Assembly (NCBI GenBank): GCA_963840565.1
Contig: CAWIZH010000002.1
Location: 496,001 to 560,000 of the forward strand
Direction: 5' to 3'
DNA from: VRUE01 sp963840565
Lineage (GTDB): Bacteria; Actinomycetota; Thermoleophilia; Solirubrobacterales; 70-9
Length of the DNA stretch: 64,000 bases
Shown here piece after piece: positions 9,509-18,233 of the stretch (its first letter is position 1; every line of letters begins with the position of its first letter). Position numbers and translations under genes: made by a program. The notes beneath the pieces are model-generated. The model had not been told where the DNA came from. It searched no databases and saw only the letters and a list, made by a program, of their open reading frames with translations.

Positions 9509-11758
9509 TTAGCCGCGTGACTCACGGTCGCCGCCGCGGGGACGGCGTCCCTCGCGTCCACCGCCACGGCCGCCGCGATCGCCGCCGTTGCGGCGGGGTC
9601 CACCGTCGCCGGAACCGACACTGGCCAGTTCCTCAGGGGTCTTGCCGGCAACCGAGGGATCGTCGGAGAGGCGCAGGCCGATGCGGCCGCGCTCGCGGTC
9701 GACCTCGACCACGGTGACGTCGATCTCCTCGCCGGAGGTGAGCACGTCGTCGACCGAGTCGACCCGCTCACCGGGCTTGACGTTGGAGATATGCAGCAGG
9801 CCGTCGGTGCCCTTGACCAGCTCGACGAAAGCGCCGAAGGTGGTCGTCTTGACCACCTTGGCAGCCTCGTAGCGGTCGCCGACTTCGGCCTCCTTGGTCA
9901 TCGACTGGATCCGGGCGACGCAGGCTTCGACCAGCGTGCCGGTCGGGGCGTAGATCCGGATCGTGCCGTCGTCCTCGACGTCGATTTCGGCTTCGAACTC
10001 CTCGCAGAGGGCGCGGATGGTTTCGCCGCCCTTGCCGATCACGGCGCCGATCTTCTCCTGATCGATCTTGATCGACTCGATCCGCGGCGCGTGCGCCGAG
10101 AGCTGCTCGCGCGGGCCGTCGATCGCTTCGGCCATCTTGCCGAGGATGAACTGGCGGCCCTTGTTGGCCTGCTCCAGCGCGTCGGTGAGGATCTCGAAGG
10201 TGACGCCGGTGATCTTGATGTCCATCTGCAGGGCGGTGATCCCGTCCGCAGTACCGGCGACCTTGAAGTCCATGTCGCCGAGGTGGTCCTCGACGCCGGC
10301 GATGTCGGTGAGGACGATGTAGTCGTCACCCTCCTTGATCAGCCCCATCGCCACTCCGGCGACCGGTGCGCTGACCGGCACGCCCGCGGCCTGCAGCGCC
10401 ATCGAGGATGCGCAGACCGAGCCCATCGAGGATGAGCCGTTGGACTCGAGCGTCTCGGAGACGACCCGGATCACGTAGGGGAAGTCCTCTTCGTTGGGGA
10501 TCGTCGCCACCAGGGCCCGCTCGGCGAGTGCACCGTGACCGATATCGCGGCGCTTGGGGCCGCGCATGAAGCCAGCCTCCCCGACCGAGAAGGGCGGGAA
10601 GTTGTAGTGGTGCCAGAACTTCTTCGAGGTCTCGAGGCCGAGCGTGTCGATCCGCATGTCCATGCGCGTCGTGCCGAGCGCGGCGTTGGAGAGGATCTGC
10701 GTCTCACCGCGGGTGAAGAGGGCCGAGCCGTGCACGCGCGGGGAAATGTCAACCTCGCACTCGATCGGCCGGATCTCGTCCTGGGCGCGACCGTCGGGGC
10801 GCTTCTTGTCGACGGCGATCGCCTTGCGGATCGTGTCCTTCTCGATCGCGCCGAAGGCCGCCTTGGCTTCGGCGACCTGCTTCTCGTCGCTCTCGCCGTC
10901 GGCGGACTCGGGCGCGTACTTGGCGACGACCTCGTCCTTGACCTTGTCGATCGCCTCGTAGCGCTCGAGCTTGCCCTCGGTGGCGATTGCGTCGACCAGT
11001 GCCTGGCCGTGGGAAGCGCGGATGTCGCTAAGCAGGCCCTCGTCGATCTTGGGGGCCTCGACCTCGATCTTCTCCTTGCCAGCCTTCTGCTGCAGCTCCT
11101 CCATCGCGGCGACGAGCTTCTTGATCTCGCCGTGGGCGATGTCGAGCGCGTCGAGGATCTCCTGCTCGGTGACGCCGTCGGCGCCAGCCTCGACCATCAG
11201 GATCGCCTCGTCGGTGCCGGCCACGATCAGGTCGAGCTCGAGCTCGGCGTGGTCCTCCTCGGAGGGGTTGACGACGAAGTCGCCGTCGAGCTTGCCGATC
11301 CGCACCGCGCCGACGTGGGCGGCGACGGGGACCGGGGAAATCGCCAGCGCCGCGGAGGCGCCGTTCATGGCGAGGATGTCGTAGGGGTGGACCTGGTCCA
11401 CCGACATCGGGATCGCGACCAGCTGCGTCTCGTAGTGCCAGCCCTTGGGGAAGAGCGGCCGGATCGGCCGGTCGATCATGCGGGCGGTTAGGGTTGCCTT
11501 CTCACCCGAGCGTCCCTCGCGACGGAAGAACGAGCCGGGGATCTTGCCCGCGGCGTACATCCGCTCCTCGACGTCGACGGTGAGCGGAAGGAAGTCCACG
11601 TCGCGAAGGTTCCCGACGGTTGCGGTGCAGAGCACCATCGTGTCGCCGGCCTGAACCACGACCGCGCCACCCGCCTGCTTCGCGAGTTTTCCGGTCTCGA
11701 AGGAAATCTGGCTGTCGCCGATGTCCGCCGAAACGCGGGTTACGTCAAACATGCTCAT
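9509..11758 (-). CDS. pnp: Polyribonucleotide nucleotidyltransferase (PNPase)
   Basis: 3'-to-5' phosphorolytic exoribonuclease of 749 residues with two RNase PH domains (N-terminal SFFRREGRSGEKATLTARMI; second domain from about residue 325 with PRVHGSALFTRGETQ and SNGSSSMGSVCA). A KH domain (IGAVIGKGGETIRAL) and an S1 domain (FGAFVELVKGTDGLLHISN) follow. The C-terminus is a Gly/Arg-rich tail of about 35 residues that probably adds RNA affinity. It lies downstream of rpsO and the bcp/dsbA pair, so the usual rpsO-pnp link is interrupted. A hairpin sits just upstream of its ribosome-binding site (11776-11794). Confidence 0.97.
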   Translation of the reverse strand: MSMFDVTRVSADIGDSQISFETGKLAKQAGGAVVVQAGDTMVLCTATVGNLRDVDFLPLTVDVEERMYAAGKIPGSFFRREGRSGEKATLTARMIDRPIRPLFPKGWHYETQLVAIPMSVDQVHPYDILAMNGASAALAISPVPVAAHVGAVRIGKLDGDFVVNPSEEDHAELELDLIVAGTDEAILMVEAGADGVTEQEILDALDIAHGEIKKLVAAMEELQQKAGKEKIEVEAPKIDEGLLSDIRASHGQALVDAIATEGKLERYEAIDKVKDEVVAKYAPESADGESDEKQVAEAKAAFGAIEKDTIRKAIAVDKKRPDGRAQDEIRPIECEVDISPRVHGSALFTRGETQILSNAALGTTRMDMRIDTLGLETSKKFWHHYNFPPFSVGEAGFMRGPKRRDIGHGALAERALVATIPNEEDFPYVIRVVSETLESNGSSSMGSVCASSMALQAAGVPVSAPVAGVAMGLIKEGDDYIVLTDIAGVEDHLGDMDFKVAGTADGITALQMDIKITGVTFEILTDALEQANKGRQFILGKMAEAIDGPREQLSAHAPRIESIKIDQEKIGAVIGKGGETIRALCEEFEAEIDVEDDGTIRIYAPTGTLVEACVARIQSMTKEAEVGDRYEAAKVVKTTTFGAFVELVKGTDGLLHISNVKPGERVDSVDDVLTSGEEIDVTVVEVDRERGRIGLRLSDDPSVAGKTPEELASVGSGDGGPRRNGGDRGGRGGGREGRRPRGGDRESRG

Positions 11759-11775
11759 TTAGTTGTCCTACCTCC

Positions 11776-11794
11776 GGCCGCCCGGATGGCGGCC
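11776..11794 (-). promoter_or_regulatory. Hairpin in the pnp leader next to the Shine-Dalgarno
   Basis: A 7-bp perfect stem, GGCCGCC (11776-11782) with GGCGGCC (11788-11794), and a five-base loop lie directly against GGAGG upstream of the pnp ATG at 11758. Known pnp genes are autoregulated through leader hairpins cut by RNase III. That this stem has such a role is inference from position alone. Confidence 0.4.
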
Positions 11795-11846
11795 ATCTGC
11801 TTTCAGAACTCTCGTTCTCTTTCAAAAAGAGAGTACACAAGGGCGC

Positions 11847-12290
11847 TCAGTCGAAGATTGCGGGGGTTCCCGTGACCCCGGCGCGGATTCCCGACTCGAA
11901 GTCGCGCCTGACCCGGGCGCTGATCGCCTCGGAGCGGCGGTCCGCCTCGAAGCGCTCCAGGTCGAGCCCGAGCCGCTCGACCCGCTGCCAGAGGTGCGGG
12001 TCGTCGACGTGGCCGCGGTCCGCGTAGAGGGCGTCGACCATCTCGAAAAAGCGGCCCTGGTGGCCTGCGGCCTCCGCGGCGGCGTGCAGCGCTGGCGAGC
12101 GCGGGTGCTTGCTGGCGACCGGGAAGTGGCGGAAGACGACCGTCGCCTCGCGTTTGGAGATCTCGGCCCAGGCCGAGGCGCAGTGCGGGCAGCCGAGGTC
12201 GGCGTAGACGATCAGCTGCGGCCCCTCTCCCCTGCGGTGATCGTCCGGGCCGGCCGGCGGTACCGCGGCGCTGGTCAGCTCGGGCGTCAG
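11847..12290 (-). CDS. DsbA-like thioredoxin-fold protein, short at the C-terminus
   Basis: Thioredoxin-fold protein with active-site Cys pair in YADLGCPHCASAW and a helical insertion (FFEMVDALYADRGHVDDPHLW). It resembles the DsbA/thioredoxin_4 family but lacks an obvious signal peptide. The frame ends right after the cis-Pro motif GVTGTPAIFD, so the last strand and helix found in relatives (about 20-25 residues) are missing. The frame is open upstream to 12356. No ATG, GTG or TTG fits near the bcp end, so CTG 12290, which overlaps the bcp stop, is my best guess for the start. It is probably a redox partner of the upstream peroxiredoxin. Confidence 0.6.
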   Translation of the reverse strand: MTPELTSAAVPPAGPDDHRRGEGPQLIVYADLGCPHCASAWAEISKREATVVFRHFPVASKHPRSPALHAAAEAAGHQGRFFEMVDALYADRGHVDDPHLWQRVERLGLDLERFEADRRSEAISARVRRDFESGIRAGVTGTPAIFD

Positions 12291-12736
12291 GAGAGCGCGT
12301 CGAAGATCAGGTTGGCGCCGGGGATCTCCAGCGGCGTCGGCGACTCGTGAACCCACTCGACCGCCCCCGTCTCGTCGACGAGGACGAGCGAGCGGTTGGC
12401 GTGACCGACCTGCTCGATGTAGGCGCCGTAAGCGCGGGCGACCTCGCCCTTGGGCTCGAAGTCGGCCAGCAACGGGGTGTCGAGGCCGAGCTTCTCCTGG
12501 AAGGCCTTGTGGGCGAAGCCGCTATCGACGCTGATCCCGAGCATCTGCACGCCCTTGGCCTCGATCTCCGGCTTGACCTCCTGGTAGATCGAGAGCTGGT
12601 CGCTGCAGACCGGGCTGAAGTCGAGCGGATAGAAGACCAGGAGGACCTTCTTGCCGCGGAAGTCGGAGAGCGAGACCTTCTCGCCGTCCTGGTTGCGGAG
12701 AGTGAAATCGGGCGCCGGCTCCCCGGCGGCGATCAT
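12287..12736 (-). CDS. 1-Cys peroxiredoxin (AhpE/Bcp type)
   Basis: AhpC/TSA-family peroxidase of 149 residues that reduces hydroperoxides. The peroxidatic Cys lies in DFSPVCSDQLSIYQE and is the only cysteine in the protein, so it is a one-Cys enzyme that needs an external thiol. The C-terminal half (LLADFEPKGEVARAYGAYIE) resembles mycobacterial AhpE. The gene overlaps the rpsO stop at 12733-12736 and is followed by a CxxC thioredoxin-fold gene that could act as its reductant. That partnership is inferred from adjacency. Confidence 0.88.
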   Translation of the reverse strand: MIAAGEPAPDFTLRNQDGEKVSLSDFRGKKVLLVFYPLDFSPVCSDQLSIYQEVKPEIEAKGVQMLGISVDSGFAHKAFQEKLGLDTPLLADFEPKGEVARAYGAYIEQVGHANRSLVLVDETGAVEWVHESPTPLEIPGANLIFDALS

Positions 12737-13002
12737 CGCCGCAGGCCGAGTTCGGCGACCAGGGAGCGGTAGCGCTCGAGGTCGTGGCGCTCGAGGTAGC
12801 GCAGCATCCGCCGGCGCTTACCCACCAGCATCAGCAGGCCGCGACGCGAGTGGTGGTCCTTGGCGTGCGTGCGCAGGTGCTCGGTGAGTTCGTTGATCCG
12901 CTCGGTGAGCAGGGCGACCTGAACCTCGGCTGAGCCGGTATCGCCATCGGCGCGACCGTACTTGCCGATCAGCTCGTCTTTTTTCTCCTTGGTCAGGCCC
13001 AT
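12733..13002 (-). CDS. rpsO: 30S ribosomal protein S15
   Basis: The 89-residue protein is S15 throughout: MGLTKEKKDELIGKY, DTGSAEVQVALLTERI, LTEHLRTHAKDHHSRRGLL and KRRRMLRYLERHD, ending in LGLRR. I start at ATG 13002, which matches the family start. The longer open frame to 13080 overlaps ribF and adds unrelated residues. It binds 16S rRNA early in 30S assembly. It lies just downstream of ribF, as in many bacteria, and overlaps the peroxiredoxin gene by four bases. Confidence 0.97.
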   Translation of the reverse strand: MGLTKEKKDELIGKYGRADGDTGSAEVQVALLTERINELTEHLRTHAKDHHSRRGLLMLVGKRRRMLRYLERHDLERYRSLVAELGLRR

Positions 13003-13033
13003 TTCGTAAAAAGTGCCGCGCTCCTGGCGGAGC

Positions 13034-13921
13034 TCACGGCCGCTGGAAGCTAGCACAGACCCGCTTCGCGTCCTCGACATCGGTGCGCATCTGGGTGATC
13101 AGCTCCTCGACGCTGGCGAAGCGCTTCTCGCCGCGCAGGCGGGCGACGAAGGCCACCCGCAGGTCAGTGCCATAGAGATCGCCTTCGAAGTCGATCAGGT
13201 ATGTCTCGATCAGGACGCCGCGGCCGCTCTCGAAGGTGGGACGCACGCCGACGTTGACGGCAGCGGGAATGCCGTTGGCAAAGGCGGCGTAGACGCCGTG
13301 GCCGGGGATCGCGAGGCGGTCGTCGGGGACGATGTTGGCGGTCGGGAAACCCAGCTCGCGGCCGCGCTGGTCGCCGCCGACGACTTCGCCCTCGACCATG
13401 AAGGGCGCGCCGAGGCAGTGGCGTGCTCCCTCCATGTCTCCGGCCGCGACCAGGGCCCTGATCCGGGTCGAGGAGACGGTCTCGCCGTCAACCTCGACCA
13501 AGGGCACGACGCGGGTCTCGAACTCGCTGCGGCTCGCCAGCATCTCCGGGTCGCCCTTGGCCTTGGCGCCAAAGCGGAAGTTCTCGCCGACCGAGACCCG
13601 CTCGGCGCTGAGCCGTTCGACCAGCACCGCGTCAACGAATTCCTCGGCGCTGCGCTGGGCGAACTCGCGGTCGAAGGGGATCACGACCAGCTCGCGCACG
13701 CCGAGCCCCTCGATCACGTCGCGCTTGACCCCGAAGGGCATGATCAGCTTCGGCAGGGCCGCCGGGTGGAGGATCTCGAGCGGGTGCGGGTCGAAGGTGA
13801 GGACCGTGTCGGCGTCGTCGATCACCGCCTGGTGGCCACGATGGACGCCGTCAAAGGTTCCGATCGCCACGTGCCGCGGCCGCGGCTCGGCGTCAGGCAG
13901 CGAAGTCACCTGGATGCTCAC
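13034..13921 (-). CDS. ribF: Bifunctional riboflavin kinase/FAD synthetase
   Basis: Makes FMN and FAD from riboflavin, 295 residues. The N-terminal nucleotidyltransferase domain has AIGTFDGVHRGHQAVI and the later VSSTRIRALVAAGD motif. The C-terminal flavokinase domain has GRELGFPTANIV and the Glu of VLIETYLIDFEGDLYG. The start is GTG 13921, 58 bases after truB ends. That gap is nearly filled by one copy of the 47-bp palindromic repeat, whose end plus flanking G residues supplies the purine-rich ribosome-binding site (GGAAGGGG). Confidence 0.96.
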   Translation of the reverse strand: MSIQVTSLPDAEPRPRHVAIGTFDGVHRGHQAVIDDADTVLTFDPHPLEILHPAALPKLIMPFGVKRDVIEGLGVRELVVIPFDREFAQRSAEEFVDAVLVERLSAERVSVGENFRFGAKAKGDPEMLASRSEFETRVVPLVEVDGETVSSTRIRALVAAGDMEGARHCLGAPFMVEGEVVGGDQRGRELGFPTANIVPDDRLAIPGHGVYAAFANGIPAAVNVGVRPTFESGRGVLIETYLIDFEGDLYGTDLRVAFVARLRGEKRFASVEELITQMRTDVEDAKRVCASFQRP

Positions 13922-13930
13922 AGCAACCCC

Positions 13931-13977
13931 TTCCGGTGCGCTTTATCCCCGTATAGGGGGGGAAAGGACCACCGCAA
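13931..13977 (-). repeat. 47-bp palindromic intergenic repeat, copy A
   Basis: Degenerate palindrome TTCCGGTGCGCTTT ... AAAGGACCACCGCAA in the truB-ribF spacer. It matches copy C (37160-37206) at 41 of 47 positions in the same orientation, and copy B (28772-28818) in the opposite orientation. One arm has decayed (GACCACCGCAA against GCGCACCGGAA), so the hairpin is weaker here. No other copy was noticed in the window. Confidence 0.85.
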
Positions 13978-13979
13978 GC

Positions 13980-14630
13980 TCATCGCAGGGCCTCCGCTGC
14001 GGCTGGGACCATCTGGGCGGCCTGCTCCAGGCTCAGCTCCTCGCCGGCGTGCTCGACGCTGAAGGGGCCGATTGCGGTGCGGCGCAGCTGCGCGCAGTAG
14101 GCGTCGTCAAGGGTCTCGACCAGGGTGCGGATATAGGTCCCGGTCGAGCACTCGATCTCGTATTCGGCGCTCTCGGGCCCACTGTCGAGCAGTTCGGCGC
14201 GGTAGACCTCGATCTCTCGTTCCGGCGTCTCGACCACCTCGCCGCGGTGCGCCTTGCGGTAGAGGCGCTCGCCACCGACGCGCACTGCCGAGGTCATCGG
14301 CACGCGTTGGCGGACCTTTCCGGTGGGCAGCTCCAGCGAGGCTGGGATGCGGCCCGTCTCACTCAGCTCTCCGTCGGGGTCTCCGGTGCTCGAACGCCAG
14401 CCGAGCCTTGCCTGCGCCACGTAGGTCTTCGGCAGCCCGGTGAGGAAGCGCTGCAGGCGGGTGGCGCCGTCGAGCAGGACGAGCAGCAGGCCGGTGGCGA
14501 AGGGGTCGAGCGTGCCGGCGTGGCCCGCCTTGCATTCGCGTTCTCGCCGCACCACTTGCACCATGTCGTGGGAGGTTATTCCCGCCGGCTTGTCGCAGAG
14601 CAAAACGGTGCCCTCGCGGCGGAGCGCCAT
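13980..14630 (-). CDS. truB: tRNA pseudouridine-55 synthase
   Basis: Makes pseudouridine 55 in the T-loop of tRNA. The 216-residue protein starts MALRREG at ATG 14630, one base after the nrnA stop. A longer open frame upstream is a shadow of nrnA. Motifs are VLLCDKPAGITSHD, the catalytic Asp in GHAGTLDPFATGLLL, KTYVAQARLG, YRKAHRGE and the later STGTYIRTLVETL. The C-terminal region is short, as in bacterial type enzymes without a full PUA domain. It belongs to the nusA-infB-rbfA-truB-ribF run. Confidence 0.95.
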   Translation of the reverse strand: MALRREGTVLLCDKPAGITSHDMVQVVRRERECKAGHAGTLDPFATGLLLVLLDGATRLQRFLTGLPKTYVAQARLGWRSSTGDPDGELSETGRIPASLELPTGKVRQRVPMTSAVRVGGERLYRKAHRGEVVETPEREIEVYRAELLDSGPESAEYEIECSTGTYIRTLVETLDDAYCAQLRRTAIGPFSVEHAGEELSLEQAAQMVPAAAEALR

Positions 14631-14631
14631 C

Positions 14632-15640
14632 TCAGGGACCGAGCTGGGCGGTGACCTCACCGCAGAGGAAGCTGACCAGCTGGTCGAGCTCGAGGTCGGT
14701 GGAGAAGCCGGCGGCACGTTTGTGCCCCCCTCCCCCGTGCACGCGCGCCATCGCCGAGACGTCGATCTCACCGCCGCTGGAGCGCAGGCTGACCTTGCGG
14801 GCGGCGCGACCGCGGTCGCCCTGGTCGCGGATCAGCGCCGCCACCTTGGTGCCCTCGATCGAGCGCAGGTGGTCGATGATTCCCTCGGTCATCTCCGCGC
14901 CGGCGCCGCTGGCCTCGTAGTCGGCATCGGTGATGTAGGAGACGACCAGCCGCTCGCCGCAAAAGCGCTGGATGCCGTCAAGGGCGCGGGAGAGCAGCTT
15001 CAGCTTCTCGATCGGCACGTGCTCGTAGAGGCGCCGGTAGGTCTCGTCGACGGCGACGCCGGCGTCGATCAGTTCGGCGGCGATGCGGTGCGTCTTGGCG
15101 TTGGTGTTCTCGTACATGAACTTGCCGGTGTCGGTGATCAGGCCGACGTAGAGCGCCGAGGCGATCTCCGGCGTGATCTCGGCATCGAGCGCGAGCGCCA
15201 GCCCGTGGACGATCTCCGCCGTCGAGGAGGCAGCGGTTTCAACCAGGTTGACGTCGCCGAAGAGCGTGTTGTCGTGGTGGTGATCGATGTTGATGCGGAA
15301 GTTGTCCCCGTTGCTGAGGAACTCGACCGGCATGCGGTCGATGTTGCCGCAGTCGAGGAAGATCACGGTGCGGTCGGCCATGTCGGCCGGCGGCTCGTGG
15401 AAGACCTCCTCGAGGGGCAGGAAGCGGTACTCGATCGGCAGCGGGAACTCCTTCGCCGCCATGAACATCACCGAGTCCTTGCCGAGTCTGGCCGAGCAGG
15501 TGGTGCATGCCGAGCAGCGAGCCAAGCGCGTCTCCGTCAGGACCCTCGTGGGCGGTGAGCAGGAAGCGCTCGCGCGAGCGCAGCTCGGCGAGGACCTGCT
15601 CGATTCCAGCCGTGGCCACACCGGCGGCGTCGCTGCTCAT
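14632..15640 (-). CDS. nrnA: DHH-family nanoRNase/pAp phosphatase (frame disrupted near 15485-15500)
   Basis: Degrades short oligoribonucleotides and dephosphorylates pAp. The N-terminus is ERFLLTAHEGPDGDALGS (DHH motif I, with the His replaced by EGPDGD style) followed by LGMHHLL. The downstream frame carries VIFLDCGNIDR, NIDHHHDNTLFGDVN (DHH signature), LITDTGKFMYEN and the DHHA1 GGGGHKRAAGF. One extra base near 15485-15500 separates the two parts. The joined protein is about 335 residues, normal for NrnA. ATG 15640 overlaps the rbfA stop (ATGA). It is the usual neighbour of rbfA and truB in Gram-positives. Confidence 0.92.
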
Positions 15641-15975
15641 GGTTCCTCCTCGTCGAGCAGGCGGGAGATCCGCATGCCTTGCTCGACGGTCTCGTCGTAG
15701 TGGAAGGAAAGGGTTGGGGTGCGCTTCATTCGGGTCTCCGCGGCGATCTTTGCCTGCAGCACGCCGTGTGAGGAGCTCAGGCCGGTCATCGTCTCCTCGC
15801 GCTCCTCGTCGGATCCGAGCACGCTGACGTACACCTTGGCGGCACGTAGATCGGGGCTGGTCTCAACCGAGGTCACGGTTACGAAGCCGATGCGGGGATC
15901 GCTGAGCTCAGAGATGGCTGCGCCTACCACCTCGCGGAGCACCTCGTTGATGCGGCGCATGCGAGGCGTGGCCAT
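15637..15975 (-). CDS. rbfA: 30S ribosome-binding factor A
   Basis: KH-like factor for late 30S maturation, 112 residues. The start MATPRMRRINEVLREVVG at ATG 15975 follows the infB stop at once; upstream residues of the longer frame are an infB shadow. Motifs are LSDPRIGFVTVTSVETSPDL and AKVYVSVLGSDEE, then RTPTLSFHYDETVEQG near the C-terminus. It is coupled to nrnA by a four-base overlap. Conserved place after infB. Confidence 0.95.
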   Translation of the reverse strand: MATPRMRRINEVLREVVGAAISELSDPRIGFVTVTSVETSPDLRAAKVYVSVLGSDEEREETMTGLSSSHGVLQAKIAAETRMKRTPTLSFHYDETVEQGMRISRLLDEEEP

Positions 15976-15976
15976 C

Positions 15977-18233
15977 CTAATCCAGCGTCTGCTCGACCTG
16001 CTTTGTCTTGTAGAACTCGAGCATGTCCCCCTCCTTGACGTCAGCGTAGCCGTCGAGGACGATGCCGCACTCCTGACCCTCCTCGACTTCCTGCACGTTG
16101 TCTTTGAAGCGGCGCAGGGAGCCGAGCTTGCCATCCCAGATGACCGTGCCTTCGCGGATCAGGCGGACGCTGGCATCGCGGGCGACCTTGCCTTCGGTGA
16201 CGATGCAGCCGGCGATGCGGCCGACCTTGGAGGCCTTGAAGGTCTGTTTGATCTCGGCCTCGCCGAGCGTCTCCTCGACCTCGACCGCCTCCAGCATGCC
16301 CTCCATCGCGTTGCGCAGGTCTTCGGTGATTTTGTAGATGACCGAGTAGGTGCGGACGTCGACGCCCTCGCGCTCGGCGGCCTTGCGCGCATCGGCCAGA
16401 GGGCGCACGTTGAAGCCGATGATGATCGCGTCGGAGGCCGAGGCCAGCATCACGTCGGACTCGTTGATCCCGCCGGTCTGCGAGTGGATGATGTTGATCC
16501 CGACCTGCTCCTGGGGGACCTTGGCGATCTCGTCCTGGAGCGCCTCGAGCGAGCCGGCGACATCGGCCTTGAGCACGATGTTGAGCTCCTTGATGTCGCC
16601 CTCCTGGACCCTCGAGAAGACCTCCTCGAGGCTGACCTTGCGGGCCTGGCGGCGGGCCAGGGCCTCGGTCTTGAGCCGGTTGGCGCGCTCCTGGGCGTCC
16701 TGGCGGGCGCGGCGGTCGTTCTCGACCGCGCGGACGAACTCGCCGGCGTCGGCAACGCCGTCGAAGCCGAGCACCTCGACCGGCATTCCCGGCCCGGCGC
16801 TCTGCACCCGCTTGCCGGTGAAGTCGTGCATCGCCCGCACCCGGCCCCACTGCGGCCCGGCGACCAGCGAGTCGCCGACTGACAGCGTGCCGCGCTGGAC
16901 CAGGATCGTGACCACGGGACCGCGGCCGGGGTCGAGCTGGGACTCGACCACCGTGCCCGAAGCGGGGGCGTCGGGATTGGCGCCGAGTTCCTCCAGCTCG
17001 GTGACGAGCAGGATCATCTCGAGCAGTTTGTCGAGGCCCTCTCGGGTCTTGGCGGAGACGTCGACGTAGACCGTTTCGCCGCCCCAGTCCTCGGGGGTGA
17101 GCCCGTCGGCGGCGAGCTCGTTGCGGACGCGGTCGGGCTGGGCACCCTCCTTGTCGATCTTGTTGACCGCGATCAGGATCGGCACGTCGGCGGCGCGGGC
17201 GTGGTCGATTGCCTCTTTGGTCTGTGGCATGACGCCGTCGTCGGCGGCGACGACGACGACGGCGATATCGGTGACCTTGGCGCCACGGGCGCGCATCGCG
17301 GTGAAGGCGGCGTGACCGGGGGTGTCGAGGAAGGTGATCGTCTTCTCGGCGTGGTGGACCTGGTAGGCGCCGATGTGCTGGGTGATGCCGCCCGCCTCGC
17401 CCGCGGCGACCTCGGTCTCGCGGATCGCATCGAGCAGCGAGGTCTTGCCGTGGTCGACGTGGCCCATGATCGTGACCACGGGCGGACGGTCGGCGAGCTC
17501 CTCGTCGCTGTCCTCGAACTCCGGTTCCTCGGGCTCCTCGTCGGCGGTGGTGACGATCTCCAGCTTGCGGTCGTACTCGTCGGCGATCGCCGAGATCGAC
17601 TCGTCGGTGAGGGTCTGGGTGAGGGTCGCCATCTCCCCCATCGTCATCAGCTTCTTGATCACCTCAGCGCTGCCAAGCCCAAGCAGCTCGGCAACCTCGC
17701 GCACGGTCGCCCCCGAGGGAACCTTGGTCGCCTCGGGCTCGACCTCAGCAGCTTTGGGCGGCGGCTCCTCCAACAGGGGCCGGCGACGCCGGCCACCGCG
17801 CCGGCGAGGCGGGCGCTGCGGCGGCGGCCCACCCATCTGATCGCGGCGAGCAGCCTGAGAATCGATCACGACACGGCGCTTTTTGCCAGCGCCACCGCCT
17901 GTCCCACCGCCGGTAGCGGGTTTGCCAGCCGGCCGAACGGGCCCTTTGGAAGCTTGAGAGGCGGATGGTGCGGGTTTGGCGGCCGCTGGTTTGGCCGCGG
18001 GCGCGGCTTTCTGCTCTTGCGGTGCAGCAGCCGGAGGCGCGGGCTTGGTGCCGGTCGCAGTAGCGGCCCCACCGTTCCCCTTAGCCGCCTGGATCGCCTT
18101 TACGCGCAGCTGCCTCGTCAACACTGGAAGCGGCAGCTTTAGCCTCGATTCCAGCGTTTTTAAGCGCGGCAAGTACCTCTTTGCTCTCGAGCCCTTGCGC
18201 TTTGGCGATCTCGTGAACCCGTTTTTTCGCCAC
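15977..18233 (-). CDS. infB: Translation initiation factor IF-2 (frame disrupted near 18100-18112)
   Basis: The large GTPase that brings fMet-tRNA to the 30S subunit. GTG 18233 shares one base with the nusA stop (TAGTG). The first 40 residues (VAKKRVHEIAKAQGLESKEV) form the IF2_N helical domain and lead to SVDEAA. An extra base near 18105 then shifts the frame. The main part has an Ala/Pro/Lys linker, a second IF2_N (VREVAELLGLGSAEVIKKLM), G-domain motifs GHVDHGKTS, DTPGH and NKID, and the C-terminal domains II-IV (HSQTGGINESDV). Rejoined, it is about 750 residues. Confidence 0.95.
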
